Shown: one piece after another, positions 45,954 through 59,036 of the stretch
How the letters are laid out: each line of letters begins with the position of its first letter
How positions within the stretch are numbered: position 1 is the first letter of the stretch
Source of the DNA: Salvia splendens
Lineage: Eukaryota > Streptophyta > Magnoliopsida > Lamiales > Lamiaceae
Reading direction: 5' to 3'
Length of the DNA: 64,000 nt
Assembly: GCF_004379255.2 (NCBI RefSeq)
Contig: NC_056033.1
Span: 40,326,719 to 40,390,718, forward strand
Translations under genes and position numbers: made by a program
The notes under the pieces: generated by a model
Seen by the model: the letters and a program-made list of their open reading frames with translations, nothing else
Told to the model about the DNA's origin: nothing
Databases searched by the model: none

Positions 45954-48385
45954 ATCCCCCACATGAGTGGAAATAGCCAAATGCATATGCATGCAGACAC
46001 AAGCTCAACCCTCGAGAGGTATATAAGCATAAGGATAAGTAGTTTTTGGCTTTGAAACCTCCATAGTCGACACCATCGGATACACATGCGGCTTAGTAGC
46101 GCGATGCTTTGAACTAATCACCCACGGCGTGCACCGAGACAATGGTGTTAACGCTTAAACACCTCAACCTCATCCGTTCTCACGTTTTGTGTCCATTTCA
46201 GGCCTAGGACACCACTCTGGATTCATAAGTGCGTTTTATGAAGCGACCACACTTCGCACTTACATAGGTGATTCTTAGTCAAGTACCTTGCCATACTTGG
46301 TCTCTTTGAGAACTCCATATCTTTGAGATCCTTAAGAACCATTAAAAGTCATAGATTTAGCCTTTACCACTAGGCAAGTTCTCCATTACAAATGGTTTTC
46401 TATAAGATTTAGACTTTTTTTATGAAATTATTAAAAATTCTCACCTTCTTAGAAACAACATATCAACTCCATAACAACTTTTTTCATAAATTTTCAAGTA
46501 CTTATTGGTTGCTTTAGAAGGATCATAAACTCAACCACCTTCTTAATTAATTCAATTTTTATTAAATTTATTCGAGCATCAATTTATTAATCGAACCTTT
46601 TCAACTCAGTGATCATATTAATACTCTGAGAACTTAACTAAATATTTATGTCTAGCTAGCTGGGGGCAAGAAAGAGCAAAGTCACGATATCCAATGCCAT
46701 ATATAAATGGTTTTAACAATAATACCTAACTAAATTACTCCAAAAAACAACACCTAACTCAAAACACATTAATAAATAGAAGAAAGTGACGTTTTAATGT
46801 CTAAAATATATCGGAATAAATGCGATTCTTTGATATTTTCAATTTGCTTTTTTAGTTATCCCCTCCAATAAATAAAAACAAGAGATATTAAAATTACAGT
46901 TTTATTTTTTTTACTACTACTTTGATTCATATAGACCTTGTAATGATATTTCAACCTTTCCTTTATCCATTTTTATTAAAGTTGATATTTAAACATTATT
47001 CCAAGTTAGAAATTTGAAGACAAAATTAACAGATGAGAACGACAATATTCCATACATAGAGTTCCAAAAGCCCCTTAATTAATTTTGAGTATCAACATTA
47101 GTTATATCTCAACTCCCTATTCGAACCAAATATCTAAAGATCTAGACATTATTGAAATATTTTTAAAATGAAATTAATTTGAAACAAGATACCAAATTTT
47201 GAGATTTAAAATTTCAACTATCTCTAACAAAGATTAAAAAAGAAAGGCCTGTGTAGTTGCTTCTTCAACTTGAACTTGTAAGGTCAGAACTCAGAAGTGG
47301 TCCCACTCAATGGATCTTTGGAATTTGTTAGGCTGATCTAAGTTGATTGGAAAATAATACGAATTTTAAAGAAACTAAAACTCAAATATCAAGATACGAG
47401 TACTATAATATTTAATATTTCGTATATTCGATATTATGTATTGTTAAACGAAACGATAACGTAAACTATCACTTCATATTTCAACTTCACCTTTATTGCA
47501 CGAAACTACACAATACATGAATCATTTTTTCCGTTCATAATTTCTACTATTATTCTCAATGTAATATCCTCATTCTATCTCATTTAAATTGATACATTTT
47601 TCCTTTTTAATATCCCGCTAAGAGTAAATCTTTTCTAAAGACATAAGTATCATTCTTTTGCCTTTATTTTCTCCATTTAATACGCAAAACAACATTACAT
47701 AATATTATATGTCGAATAAAAAATACTCCACTTTAAATATGATGGACAGAGTAATACAATATATAGATCCATGTAAAAAATTAGCTTACATTCACTATAA
47801 TCTACAGACTACATAATATTGGTTTTATGGTTATTCCCTAGAAAAATAATTTATTGCAAACTACTTCCTATGTCTGTGTCTGTGATCGGGAGTCCCATTT
47901 TTTCATTTTAGTTCGTCTGCCAGTAAGAGTTCCAATTCGCTTAGCTATAAATGGGAAGTAGTTCGGATATTCTACTAACTCTTTTCACTTATATTCATAA
48001 AACTAGTTCCCCATATAAAAGTAGAACCCACGTTCCACTATTTTTTCTATCCACTTTTCTATTTATTTATTAAAAATCCGCATCAAACTCACAATGAGAC
48101 TCATATTCGCGGACGAAGGAAGTAATACAGACAACTCGAACAGGCTCCTTAAAAATAGATCAAAGCATAGATTCTACAATTTGAGGTCAAGATCCTTTAT
48201 TGCATAGCAACGGTTCAATCATTCTTGGAACAACCAAGTTGAAAGATTGTCAAATACTTGTTTGAGGAAATAGGAATTAATCTGCAAAAGTGTAGAATGG
48301 GATTTACAAGCTCAGTAGTTGTAGACGTCCCATCCTGTCAGCTCATGATTGCAGAAACTACGTACCTCGACAGATAATGGATTCA
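45954..48385. other. Intergenic DNA, first part retroelement-like
   Basis: 45954-46400 is compositionally unlike the rest and adjoins the putative LTR. From 46400 on it is AT-rich with no gene. A Stowaway-like MITE is at 47864-48122 and a weaker candidate at 47557-47751. 48130-48385 is the trailer of the mutase gene. Confidence 0.45.
47864..48122. mobile_element. Stowaway-like MITE
   Basis: Starts CTTCCTATGTCTGTGTCTG after TA and ends CGCGGACGAAGGAAG before TA. The right arm (CACAATGAGACTCATATTCG) has a partial inverse in the left arm. Confidence 0.55.
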
Positions 48386-51300
48386 TTAGCTACGGCCAAA
48401 TCCAAGATATTGTTCCACAAGCCTCACCACCGACTTAGCTAAGTCGTCTGCTGCTTCTTGGTTCGATGCTTCAGCATACACTCTTACCACATCTTCAGTT
48501 CCTGAGGGCCGTATGAAACATCTTCCTTTCGGGTATTTATCTGACAAAAAACACCTTCAGTACTTGGCAAAGAAACAAACTCCAGCGAAATAGGTTTTGT
48601 GTTGCAGTTTATACATGTTCATCAAGTGTATAAGGTGAGCAATTCCATTGGGACATGTAACCAAGTACACTTGAATGCTTCAGTTAAACATATTTAACTG
48701 TGAAATTCGGCATGTGTATCATGATAAGCTTACCAGTTTCGGCATCAATAGCTTCTTGTATACCGGTCGGGCTCACAACTTTAGTCTCTGCATTTGCAGT
48801 AATAACCGCGGTTCTGTCAACAACCTTTACCTGAAGAAGTGAACGAAGATTAAAGGAACATGATATTACATGAATGAAAAGTTTTAGCCTTTGGTAGGTT
48901 TCAGTTTTGTTAGTTTGTAAACATTTCCCTATGGAAAACATGTTTCGGAGTAGGAGTCTTCAATCTTCTTCTCTTTTCTGTCACACTTATACAAGGAACA
49001 TTGAAGAATATACTCTAATAAGGAGAAACAAACCTTAAGCTGTCTACTAGGTAAATCTTGATAAAGTTCATTCCATTTATGGATAGACCATCCCATATGT
49101 TTCAAGATAGCTTCCACTAAAAACAACCCGCTTAATGCGTCTCCAACAGCTTGATTAATCAATACGCTTACAGCCAATAACCTCAAAGCAGCCTTGTGTT
49201 GATCCGAATCTAGAGATAACCGAACAGAAGCATTTGCTTTATCAGAAGCAAGTTGGTCACAGAACAAAAGGTAGCACAAGAAGAGCTCACTTCACCTTTT
49301 GATGTTGATGAAAGTTCCTGGTTTTTTATCTCCAACCATGACAGAAAGGCATCTGAAAACAAGACAGTTCCATGCCCATTGGCCTCGAAATAAATGCCAA
49401 TATCATAATCGGCAGCTTTTTCATGCAGGTGCTTGACACCTGTTGGAGTCATAACAACTTCCAGCCCCATCTGCTTCAGGTAATCAGTGGATGCACCATT
49501 AGCATAAGCCGTCTGTACCACACCTAGTGAAGCTTTATAGGAATTGTTTGTCTTTCCATCTTCGGGTCCATTAAGAAGGCATAACTGTTCCTTGAGGAAC
49601 AAAGCAAATAGAGACAATATCTTGTCCCCATCAACAAGGTCAATCTTATTACTATTTGATATTACATAGAAATATACAAGGCGGTCAGCATCTCCATCTA
49701 AACTGGCACACCTGAAACACTAAGCCAGACAAGTTCAGGGTTTCAGTTCCCCATTAACAAAAGATGGAGTAGCCTTGAAAATGATTACTATTTTGTAAGA
49801 AATGTTTCTGAGGAAAACCATAAATTAAATTGTTTAATTTTATTTTGAGCTGTAAATTACAACTAGTGAAGCCTTCTTTGACATCTCCCCAAAATAAATA
49901 TGCATGCATTCATTAGAAAAACTGTGCAAAGCATCTACCAATCAAAAGACAACAACTTCATGAAAGGAAGATACTTGTACACCATCACCCAGACAACAAA
50001 ACAATAACAAAAGTAAAAATTTACGATTTATATGCATTTTAGAGATAAACCTTAAAGTGATGAGGCCCTTACATGAAAATTCCTGGCTAATTTAATATAG
50101 GATCCAGAAGGAAGATAGCTCACCTCATGCCAGCATCAGCGTGGCCTAAATTACGAGGAACCATCTTCTCTTTCTGCACATAGTCAGCACCTACACCTTC
50201 ATTAAGTACACCCTCACCGCAATTGCGAACATCAATGGTCAAATAACCTAACCTTGTCTTCAAATTTTCAAGCTTTTCTCCTCCCACACCGTCAGCGCCA
50301 TCCACAATCAATTTATCACTCACATTTTTGCTGCTATCTCCGTGGGGAATATAATCCAACAAGCACCTGAAATATCACATACAGACTTACATGGCACCTC
50401 TGACGAAAAATCTCAATGCCAGACTGATAATCACATAGTATAAAATAAAATATTCCAATGAAACTAACCTAAAGGACGTCAACATTTGGTTATAATAATT
50501 GAGTTCAGTTGCTTCAATGCCCTTATTTTTTGCACGAACCATCCAGTGCAGTTGAGGAGTTGTCAGGATTCCCATATCTGAGGCAGTGGTGCCCATAAGT
50601 GAAGTTATGCCCTATTAAATGTTAATGAGCTTGCCCCCATCAGTACTTTTAAACAACAAAACCCTACCTAGGATTGAAACAAAATGAATACAAAAGGGCC
50701 AAGTTTGGTTTGAAAAAACTTTTCAGATAAGAGAATGCATGATAGATATCCAATTTCTGTAAGAAATCAGATGGAAAACAATAAATAGGTATCAAAATGC
50801 AACATTATGTTAGATGCTATCAAATAGATGACATGAGTTTATACTCACAAAAAAAGGGTAGAAATAAAACAAAGCATTACTTGTTTAGCAGCCTCGAGAA
50901 GAGTCTCCCCACTGGGCCGGGTATCTCTTCCCAATAAAACTTCCCCTGCAGGGGCTCCTTCAAGTATAATGTTTTCCTTCTTTATGAAATCACCAAGCAA
51001 CTGTTTCAATAATCAAAAGAAGATCTCTTAGTCAACTGGGACTGAAACCTCCACATGAATCAAACTTCAACTATCAAAACAAGCACATCCAGCACCAAGC
51101 CAGTATCTCACAATCGCCCAAACCTCGATTTTCCAAGTTAAACAAAGGCATAGCTCCAAAAACTAAAACAAAAATCATCACATAGAAGTCGAGACCTCGC
51201 TTCTCCCAAATTAAAACCGTCCTGACACACAAAAGATCACAAATTTGGCAAAAACTTCTGTACATCTTGATGTAAAATGCATCCACCCCAAATAGGGTGA

Positions 51301-51771
51301 ATTAATTCCCAATTAGGATTCATCAGTCCCTAATCATGGTTCATTGATCACAATTATGATTCAATCAACGGATAGGTTCCAAACAGAAGTCTCAAAAACG
51401 AAAAATCATCAACCACAAGAGGTATATTTAATTGAAGCTAATCGAACCTGGAGGAGGGAATGGGGATCTGAGGCATTAGCAAGGGTGTCGGCGAAGGGTT
51501 CCCAGCTCTGAGTAAGCATTCCACCAGATGGATCAGCTAATTTGACACCGTTATCAGAAATCTGATTGTGTGAAGCGGTGATCATCAGGCCGATCACTGA
51601 CCTCGTCTGGAAGGACCGCAGAGCCGCCAATATCCCCACGCGAAATAACGTCGATTCAAGCAACGACGCATCCGCCCTAAATCCAGATGTGCCGTACGAA
51701 AACTTCGCTCCTGCTGGTATGGGGAAGCGAGACGCGGCGTTGAGAAGAGCCGATTGCTGCAGTTGGTTCAT
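48386..51771 (-). CDS. DRT101-like: Phosphoacetylglucosamine mutase (PAGM/AGM1, DRT101-like)
   Basis: Eight exons (51448-51771, 50881-51000, 50469-50611, 50124-50366, 49296-49711, 49034-49209, 48734-48830, 48386-48540) join to 1674 nt, 557 residues, all GT-AG and in phase. It converts GlcNAc-6-phosphate to GlcNAc-1-phosphate in the cytosolic UDP-GlcNAc pathway. Visible alpha-D-phosphohexomutase sites are the phosphoserine loop TASHN (Ser67), the Mg-binding loop DGDADR (282-287), the sugar loop EANGHG (386-391) and the phosphate-binding loop [12 protein letters not shown] (from 517). Length equals plant orthologues (about 556). The start at 51771 (MNQLQQ...) matches family N termini; an in-frame ATG at 51840 would add 23 residues. 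Confidence 0.93.
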
Positions 51772-52632
51772 CTCTTCTTCCTTCACTACTACTGAATCAA
51801 GCCGATCAAAGTCAACATATGAATGTAGAATGAAATTCAATTGCTTTATTATCCGAAAACAAAATTAGAAATGATGAAAGTTACATTTACAGGGAGGCGG
51901 CGGTCGGACCTGGGAGAGGCGTTGCGCCGGCCGTCGGTGATTTTACCCAATTAAAATACCAAATCAGTTTAATTTACTTGGCTCGCTAACAATTTCCATG
52001 TACACTAATTATTTCAATTTCAATTTCAATGTAATTTCAGACTTTTAATTATATTTGTTTAACTTTTTAAAATAATCGAAATGTAATAAATATATAAAAT
52101 AATTAGTAGGATTTAAATTATGAATTTGATTTGTGCTTTATTATTATTGATCTTTTTATGATAATGTCACATAATAATTAAATTGTGGTATGGTTTGAGC
52201 AAAAATATAATACTACTAAAATTAAAAAGGGATATAAATAACTTTTATGGTTAATATTGTTGTGTTTTTTTTAATGTCACCAACTTAGGGCATTCCACAT
52301 TTATAGTGTCATGCTCTTCAACGAGTGCACAGTTATTACTTTTACGTCTTCTAGTAAGGTATGAACTGAGGTATTTATAGCGTTGTGATCTTCGAAGTAA
52401 GCACGCGTACTCAGCACCAAAGCACGACGTTGTAAGGCGGTGAGCACGCGACCGTTGCATGCTTGCGCACAGTTACTGCCATCCAATGTGTAGACGACGA
52501 CAAGTGTCATGTTTCAAGAACTTTTAACATGTAATTGAAAACCGTATAGTGTAGTAGTTGTACTCATTTTTTGTATTCAACTATTACTGGGAGGGGTCAA
52601 AAAGCATGTGAATGGTCTAAGGGTCTTGATTA
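51772..52632. other. Intergenic DNA upstream of the mutase gene
   Basis: Short leader and promoter region of the mutase gene (GC-richer to 51945), then AT-rich DNA. 52250-52520 is GC-richer with stops in all frames. No gene supported. Confidence 0.5.
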
Positions 52633-52635
52633 TTA

Positions 52636-54865
52636 GGACGCGTTCACCAGAAATTGATTTATTTCTTCCCAATTATGTTGTTCGATGTGTGTTGTTTATT
52701 TCGGATGGCCCCACATAAATGATGATACCGCACTGTGTGTCTCTTAAATGAAATTGCTAAAGTCTACACAACAGGCGTGTTGTCGACTTTTTCAACAGGA
52801 ATTAAACCAAAAAATGAGAAGTGTCCATTACCCCTCTCATCTAATTTTCCCCCCTTTCCCGTAACCCATTTGAACATTCCAGATTTCAGTAAATCCCTAA
52901 CCCTAGCCAGCGGGCGTCGAATCTCTCATCCCGTCTCCAAGATTTATTCACGCCGTCAACAACAGGTTCAGAAGCTCTCATCCCGTTGTAGCCTTCAAGT
53001 GTTTGGTTGAATTCGTGTACCAATCTCCTCTTACCCCGCGATTCACCGTCAACATTTTTCGGACTATCAGGTGACAAGGGAATTTGGGTTTTTTATAGGT
53101 TGCTGGAAAACCAACATACCTACACCTACGACGTAGCAAGAAACGGATCACTTACAGAGGTACGTACTGCCCCGTCGGGGTGAGCATCTTCGGTTTGCAA
53201 TTGAGCTTGCATTTTGTAATGAAATCTGCGTGCTTTGCTGTGCTAACTTCAATATGTGGCGTGCTTTGATTATCTAGGCGGCCATAATATGAGCCTTTTT
53301 TAGTTACATATATATTGACTTTAATTCCACCATTCCCATTGTTCTTCTGTTTTGGCCGTATTTTATTTTTTAATGTGTGCATATGTATCATATAGAAAGA
53401 GTAGTCAGGGACTTATCTGGTGATCAGCCTACCAAACATTTTACACAGCCATTGTGCCATACCCACGATGAGAACTCCAGTTAATTCAGCGAGATTACTG
53501 ATGATGCTTGAAGACATCATGCTATTATACCGGGTAGAGAGCACAATTCTCGTTCAGCGTTACATCAGAGCCCGCACAAACCGTGGTAGGCGTAGGATCA
53601 TTGAACATGCGAGGCAGTACAGCTTGATAAGCAAGGATCCTCAGCAATTGATTCACTTGGAACGACTCATTCATGTCACTGATGTTGACTGCATAGCAAA
53701 CTTGAGAATGGATCGCAACACATTTGGGAAGTTGTGTCGCATCCTTACTGAGCAGGGAGGCTTGAGAACAGGGAAATGCTTAGGCATTGAAGAACAGGTG
53801 GCGATTTTTGTGGGCGTCTTAGCGCATCACAATAAAAACCGCATTGTTCGTTTCAGTTTTTCCAGATCCGGTTCGACAGTGTCCCATTACATGAACAAGG
53901 TTTTGGGGGCTGTTTTGAGTCTCCACAGAGTGTTATTGGCGAAGCCTACACCAGTGTCGGCTGATTGTACTGATAACAGATGGAAATGGTTCAAGGTATT
54001 TAATCTTTCCCCCAGCAGCATGAACTTGGTTTTAGCTTAGTTTATGTAAATGTTTGTAAACGGTTGTTGTTCTTGTAGGGCTGTCTCGGTGCACTCGACG
54101 GTACACACATCAACGTACTGGTTAGCAACAGTGACAAACCACGTTATCGCACGCGAAAGGGGTCTATTGCAACGAACACCTTGGCTGTTTGCGATCGCAA
54201 TATGCAGTTTGTTTATTTCCTACCTGGTTGGGAAGGGTCCGCCGGTGATTCTCGCGTACTCAGGGATGCTGTGGCGCGACCCAACGGGCTAAGAGTTCCA
54301 CAGGGTATGTAGCCTGGTCTATCGTTTTTCTGAGGTCATTGGATGTTATGTTTGTAGGATTTTCATGTATTGGGTTTAACTATGTACCAATCTCAACCGT
54401 TTCAGGCTGTTACTATTTATGTGACAACGGCTACGCCAATAGCAACGGGTTTCTGACGCCGTACAAAGGGGTTCGATACCACCTCAAGGAATGGGGCATA
54501 GGGAATGCACAGCCACAAAATCCGAAGGAATTGTTCAACATGAGGCACAACAAGGCTAGGAATGTGATCGAGAGAGCATTTGCGGTTTTGAAGATGCGTT
54601 GGGGGATATTACGTAGTGCGTCTTTTTACCCAATTCAAACACAAATCAGGTTAATCATGGCGTGTTTCCTTCTCCATAATTTTATACGACTCGAGATGAA
54701 CACCGACCCCTTTGAAGCAGCGGTTGATGGAGAGAGCTCAGCAAAACATAGCCCAAAACTGAAGCGGTGAACACCATTGTACAATCTGATGCAAGTGGGC
54801 CACACCTTATCAATTCTGCTCTGTTTTAATTCTGCCCAGCCCAATCAATCTTAGCGAACGAGTCC
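52636..54865 (+). mobile_element. Apparently complete PIF/Harbinger element with intact transposase
   Basis: Left end GGACGCGTTCACCAGAAATT at 52636; the right end, read on the minus strand from 54865, starts GGACTCGTTCGCTAAGATTG. The terminal repeats agree over most of the first 25 bp (GGAC-CGTTC, then a gapped AGA-TTGATT). TTA flanks both sides (52633-52635 and 54866-54868). The 2.23-kb interior contains one spliced, uninterrupted transposase gene on the plus strand. The second, Myb-like protein that full PIF/Harbinger elements usually encode was not found. Confidence 0.8.
53420..54770 (+). CDS. PIF/Harbinger (ALP1/HARBI1-like) DDE transposase, intact
   Basis: Three exons (53420-53995, 54079-54304, 54406-54770) join to 1167 nt, 388 residues, with no stop or frameshift. 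Introns are GT-AG (AAG|GTATTT, TTGTAG|GGC; G|GTATG, TTTCAG|GC). The N-terminal half holds the helical DNA-binding-like region ([15 protein letters not shown] ... [15 protein letters not shown] ... [16 protein letters not shown]). The catalytic DDE_Tnp_4 domain has Asp199 ([10 protein letters not shown]), Asp249 ([12 protein letters not shown]) and Glu323 ([18 protein letters not shown]). The C terminus carries [11 protein letters not shown]. Such nucleases cut at TWA sites together with a Myb-like partner; related host genes (ALP1, HARBI1) are domesticated. The terminal repeats around this copy argue that it is still a transposon. An alternative start is Met at 53468. Confidence 0.85.
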
Positions 54866-54868
54866 TTA

Positions 54869-57513
54869 AAGTTATAGAACTTTGTCTCAGAAACTCATGA
54901 TTTTTAGAAGAATTAATTTCATAATTTGTATGATACTTTTATCATATCGATTATTAAAGTTTATAGTACTTTGTTTCCGTTTACTTTTATTCTTACATGC
55001 ACAAAGACGGGTGAAGGACGTTGCAAAAAAAATAAAATACGAAAAAGTAGTAAATATGAAAAGAGAATTTATACAAGAAAATGATAAGCAAAGAACAAAG
55101 TTACACTGAATACAAGTTGAGCCTTCCATTTTTAGACTTTTGAGGGTACAAATGTATTGGTTTTGGCTTTTTGATTCAATTATTTTGAAATAAATGACCG
55201 CTTTCGGCTTAAAATTAATACTCCTAAGTACTAATAAGAATTAGAAACATAATTCGAGTATCAAATTTATACTCCTAATTAACTAAATAGTGAAAATGTA
55301 ATAAAATAAGCTAAATAGTGAAATATTATTTTGACCAATCAGGACACAAACTATGATAGTTATTCAAATCTAGCACCGTAACAATTTAAAATTTGTTACG
55401 GGGTATTATTGGTTTAAAATTCAAATTAAGCTTTTTTAATTATTAAATTTGAGAATGATGAGGGTGTTTCATAACAAATTAGCTTTAATTATATAACTAA
55501 TTCACTTTGTATCTTTGATACTTTTACATTGTAAGATTAATATCAATAGACACTAATAATTTTTTGTAATTTAATCATAAAAAATGTCATTGAATATATT
55601 ATGAAATACTTGCTTTTTTGGGACAACATAAAATGTGTAATATCGGCGTTACTTGAATTATATTTCAAAATTTTAGAATCATTGCAAATTTGGCATGGTT
55701 TTAACGTGAAAATATTTGAATATAAGTATAGCATATCAAATTCATGATAATCCTACTCAATTTATCATTACCTAGATATTTCATAACTTGTCATTAATCA
55801 GACAAAATCAATAATCCAAAAGTATGAAAATGGAATACATGTTGAATCGAATTCTAACAACCACTAATAAATGAGATTTTCAATGTTCAAATTGAGTTCA
55901 CATACAATCGTCTTTCCATGTTTTTTTACTGCCAAAATATATAGTGCAATGCATTCATGAGCTTTGGTGTTTTCGAAAACACAAATACTTTGATGTAAGA
56001 TTTATCATTTTCGAATGAGTAATAAGGAAAAATTTCAGTTTAAGAAGTTGGCAATGAAAAAAGTTGAATTTCAATTGCTAAAATACTAGTACTATAAATC
56101 AAGGAGTACTACATAATTTGTCAACTTTTTCCTCTCAAAACTTTAAATAGTGGGGTATAATTAGAGGTTTTTTTTAATCTATTTCCTATATAATGTTGAA
56201 TTCATCTAAAAGAAGATGAAGTCAACATAAAAGTATTATTTTCGTGTTCTATGTTAAAATCAAAGAGTATATAAGATTCAAATCATATCACATAGGAATT
56301 GATTGCATCATAAAAAATGTAAATACAAATGAGGAAGAGTTCAATACTAGTTGAGTGATGTTCAATTATAAAATCAAGGGCATGTATAATATTCAAATCA
56401 CGTCTTATAACTGAGTATTCTTATCAAAATACATAAATAGAATTCAGGACAGTAAAAAAAACTTTTAAATATAAGATTATCTTCATCCTTATAGTATTGA
56501 TTATACCATCTGATTATTGTAAATAATCTATTTATATACTTGGCGTTTTTTTATTGTTGAGCAATATTGTTCATAATATTGTGATGGATAAGATCACAAA
56601 TTAATTTGTGTTTGGTTTTAATTAATATTAGAAAAAAGGTCAATTTAACACACGCATATTCAAGATAGTAGTATAATTTATTTGACCACAATATTGACAA
56701 ACACATGCAACATATGAGTACTTATTTAGACATTGTTTTGCTTAATAGTATGAGCATAATTTTAAATACTGGTGATCCGGCATGATACAATATCCAATAT
56801 CCGATTACACCGACTTGATATACTAATAATTAGTAATTACATAGAAATTTTAGTGAAACACAATATGTAAACAGTAGCTCCACATAAAATATTCAAGTAC
56901 AGAGATTAATTGACCCGAATTAACATAAAATCAATGTTGTTATAAAAATGTCAAACTCATAATCCAAAATTAAAACTTTATGATATTATCTCAAAATTAA
57001 ATACCTGCCTTTATCTATAGGATTAAACAATTTTCATACAATTCACTCTCATCTGATTCACCAAACAAAAAATAACTCTATAATTGTAAAAACTAGTATA
57101 ACATCTAGTAGTAACCGAACATCAATTGCGACATTATTATAAGAGCCCAAAATAGAGCCAAGTCATCCTTATGGTTGAGAAAGTAAGTCAAAAGAATTCC
57201 CTAATTGAGGTAGAAATTAAAAGGGATAAAATAAAATAATGAGAAACTAGTCATTTTATTCTCTATCATCCAGAAAAAGTCGAAACCATAGGAGGAATCC
57301 CATGTGATAACACCCCTCACAATTATGTTATTTCCCATTCAAACCTTGAAATAAAATGAATGAATTACTGACACAGTGAATAATTGTGGGTCCCTGGTCC
57401 AAACTCTTTAATAGGCTATACTAAAAATCTCAAGGTCTTCCTAGCGAAAAACTCACAAACCTTGATCAAGTGCTCGTTCCTTTCATAATTAATAAAAAAA
57501 TTGTCTAGAAAAC
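54869..57513. other. AT-rich intergenic DNA
   Basis: About 2.6 kb, strongly AT-rich, no coding region, terminal repeat or RNA gene seen. Confidence 0.65.
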
Positions 57514-57697
57514 TACCCTCGGTTCAATAGTAGTAGAAACGTTTCTTTTCGACGCGATTTAAGAAAAGTTGTGTTAAGTGAATTAAGTAAAAGAATACTA
57601 AAAATGTTAAGAGACGAAGAGATAACAAGTAAGAGAAAGTAAAGTAACTGAAAAGAATTGTGTTGACTTTTACTAAAAATGAAAATGACTCCACTAA

Positions 57698-58552
57698 GGT
57701 CATCCACAATGGGACGCCCTAAGGCGCGCCTAAGAGTGTCCACTATGGGTAGGACACGGCTATAGCCGCGTCCTGGGCCGTGGGCGGGCGGCTATAGTGG
57801 GGAAGGTGGGCGGACAACTTTTGGGGGCTATTGGGGCGGCGGACGCGGGATAGCCGCGTTCGGGGCGAGGACGCGGCTGTGAATTTTGTTGAATTTTGTA
57901 TTTGGAATTTGGGGACTATTGGAGGTGTCCACTATAGTGACGGAAATAGAATTTTGGGGCTATGGACAAAAACTGGGGCGGGGCTATTGGGCGTGTCCGC
58001 CTTATAGTGGACACCCTAAAGCCCGCCCTATGCACCGCCACGTCAGCATTTTATCCTCCTGCCCTTCCACCTGCAGTGAGGCGCCCTAAAGGGCGCCCTA
58101 AGCATTTTACTATTGTTTTGTTATTAATTTAAATGTTTTCAAATATATAAATGCAAACTTATTAAAAAACACCACGATTAACTAAAAGAACGACAAAAAA
58201 ATCATTGATTTTAAAAAAAAAGTTACACGAGTTAGAAATAAAAAAAATGACTATTCTACAAAAGCCCCAACTTCCGGCTCAACTCATCGAAAAGTTACAA
58301 ATGAAAAGTGAAGTCAGGGTATATATATAACAAAATTTTCGAATAAAAAAAAAACTAAAACGCGTTGCATAGTTCGCGCCATCGTCCGCGTTGCCCACAA
58401 TGGGCTGACGATGCCCTATCGTCCGCGCTTCATCCGCGGACTAAGCATTGGGCACGGACGACGCATCGTCCGTCGTCCGCGGTGCCACAGTGGCGAACGA
58501 TAGCGCGTCCGATGCATCGGGCGCGTTATCGTCCGCTCCATTGTGGATGGCC
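57698..58552. mobile_element. Harbinger-type MITE inside the Stowaway copy
   Basis: Ends GGTCATCCACAATGG (57698) and CCATTGTGGATGGCC (to 58552) are inverted repeats with one mismatch over 15 bp; TAA flanks both (57695-57697, 58553-58555). The GC-rich right part (58340-58552) carries repeated ATCGTCCGC words, as in the Harbinger copy at 59037. A second, smaller MITE is nested at 57734-58016. Confidence 0.85.
57734..58016. mobile_element. Innermost MITE of the nest
   Basis: 283 bp. Ends GAGTGTCCACTATGG and CTTATAGTGGACACCC, TAA on both sides (57731-57733 and 58017-58019). Subterminal GGCTATAGCCGCGTCC words resemble those of the element at 60981-61543, whose right end is nearly the same. Confidence 0.85.
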
Positions 58553-59036
58553 TAATGTGAAACGTATCAAAGGCAAAATGACTCCACCACTATGAAACAG
58601 AGGGAGTATAAAATTTAGATTTGTTCGTAATTTAATATGACAACAGAGTCTGATCTTGTAATATATTGTAGTTATTTTTAATAAACATCTTTTTTTATAA
58701 GGATTCGATATTGCTTAATTGGACTGTGATGATGTTCACATATGATTTTATGACTTTCATATCAGACATAATTTCATTGTATGATAATTATAAATAAATT
58801 CAAAATTTATAATTTTATCGGATAAATTTTAAAATTGTGTGATAAGCCAAAATTTGAGTAAATTTTATAATATTCTAATTATTTATCCTCTGTATTTTAT
58901 TTATTGGAACCTAAAAAGGAATGTTGAATTATTAATTTAATAATATTATCATAAACAATTAAACAAATTTACTATAGCTTTATGAAAGTGAACAACCATC
59001 TAATTTTTACCCTTTGTCCGATCCATCGGCTCATTA

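Larger units (their letters stand above)
57516..58606. mobile_element. Stowaway-like MITE disrupted by a Harbinger-type element
   Basis: Left end CCCTCGGTTCAATAGTAG after TA (57514-57515) and right end CACTATGAAACAGAGGGAG before TA (58607-58608) are diverged inverted repeats. The outer parts total only about 240 bp; the rest is an inserted Harbinger-type element at 57698-58552. A phrase AAAATGACTCCAC occurs on both sides of the insertion. Confidence 0.6.

Noticed and set aside
49000..49279. Extended minus-strand reading upstream of the sixth mutase exon
   Set aside because: The family alignment and a CTAG|ATTCGG acceptor place the exon start at 49209; the upstream part is intron.
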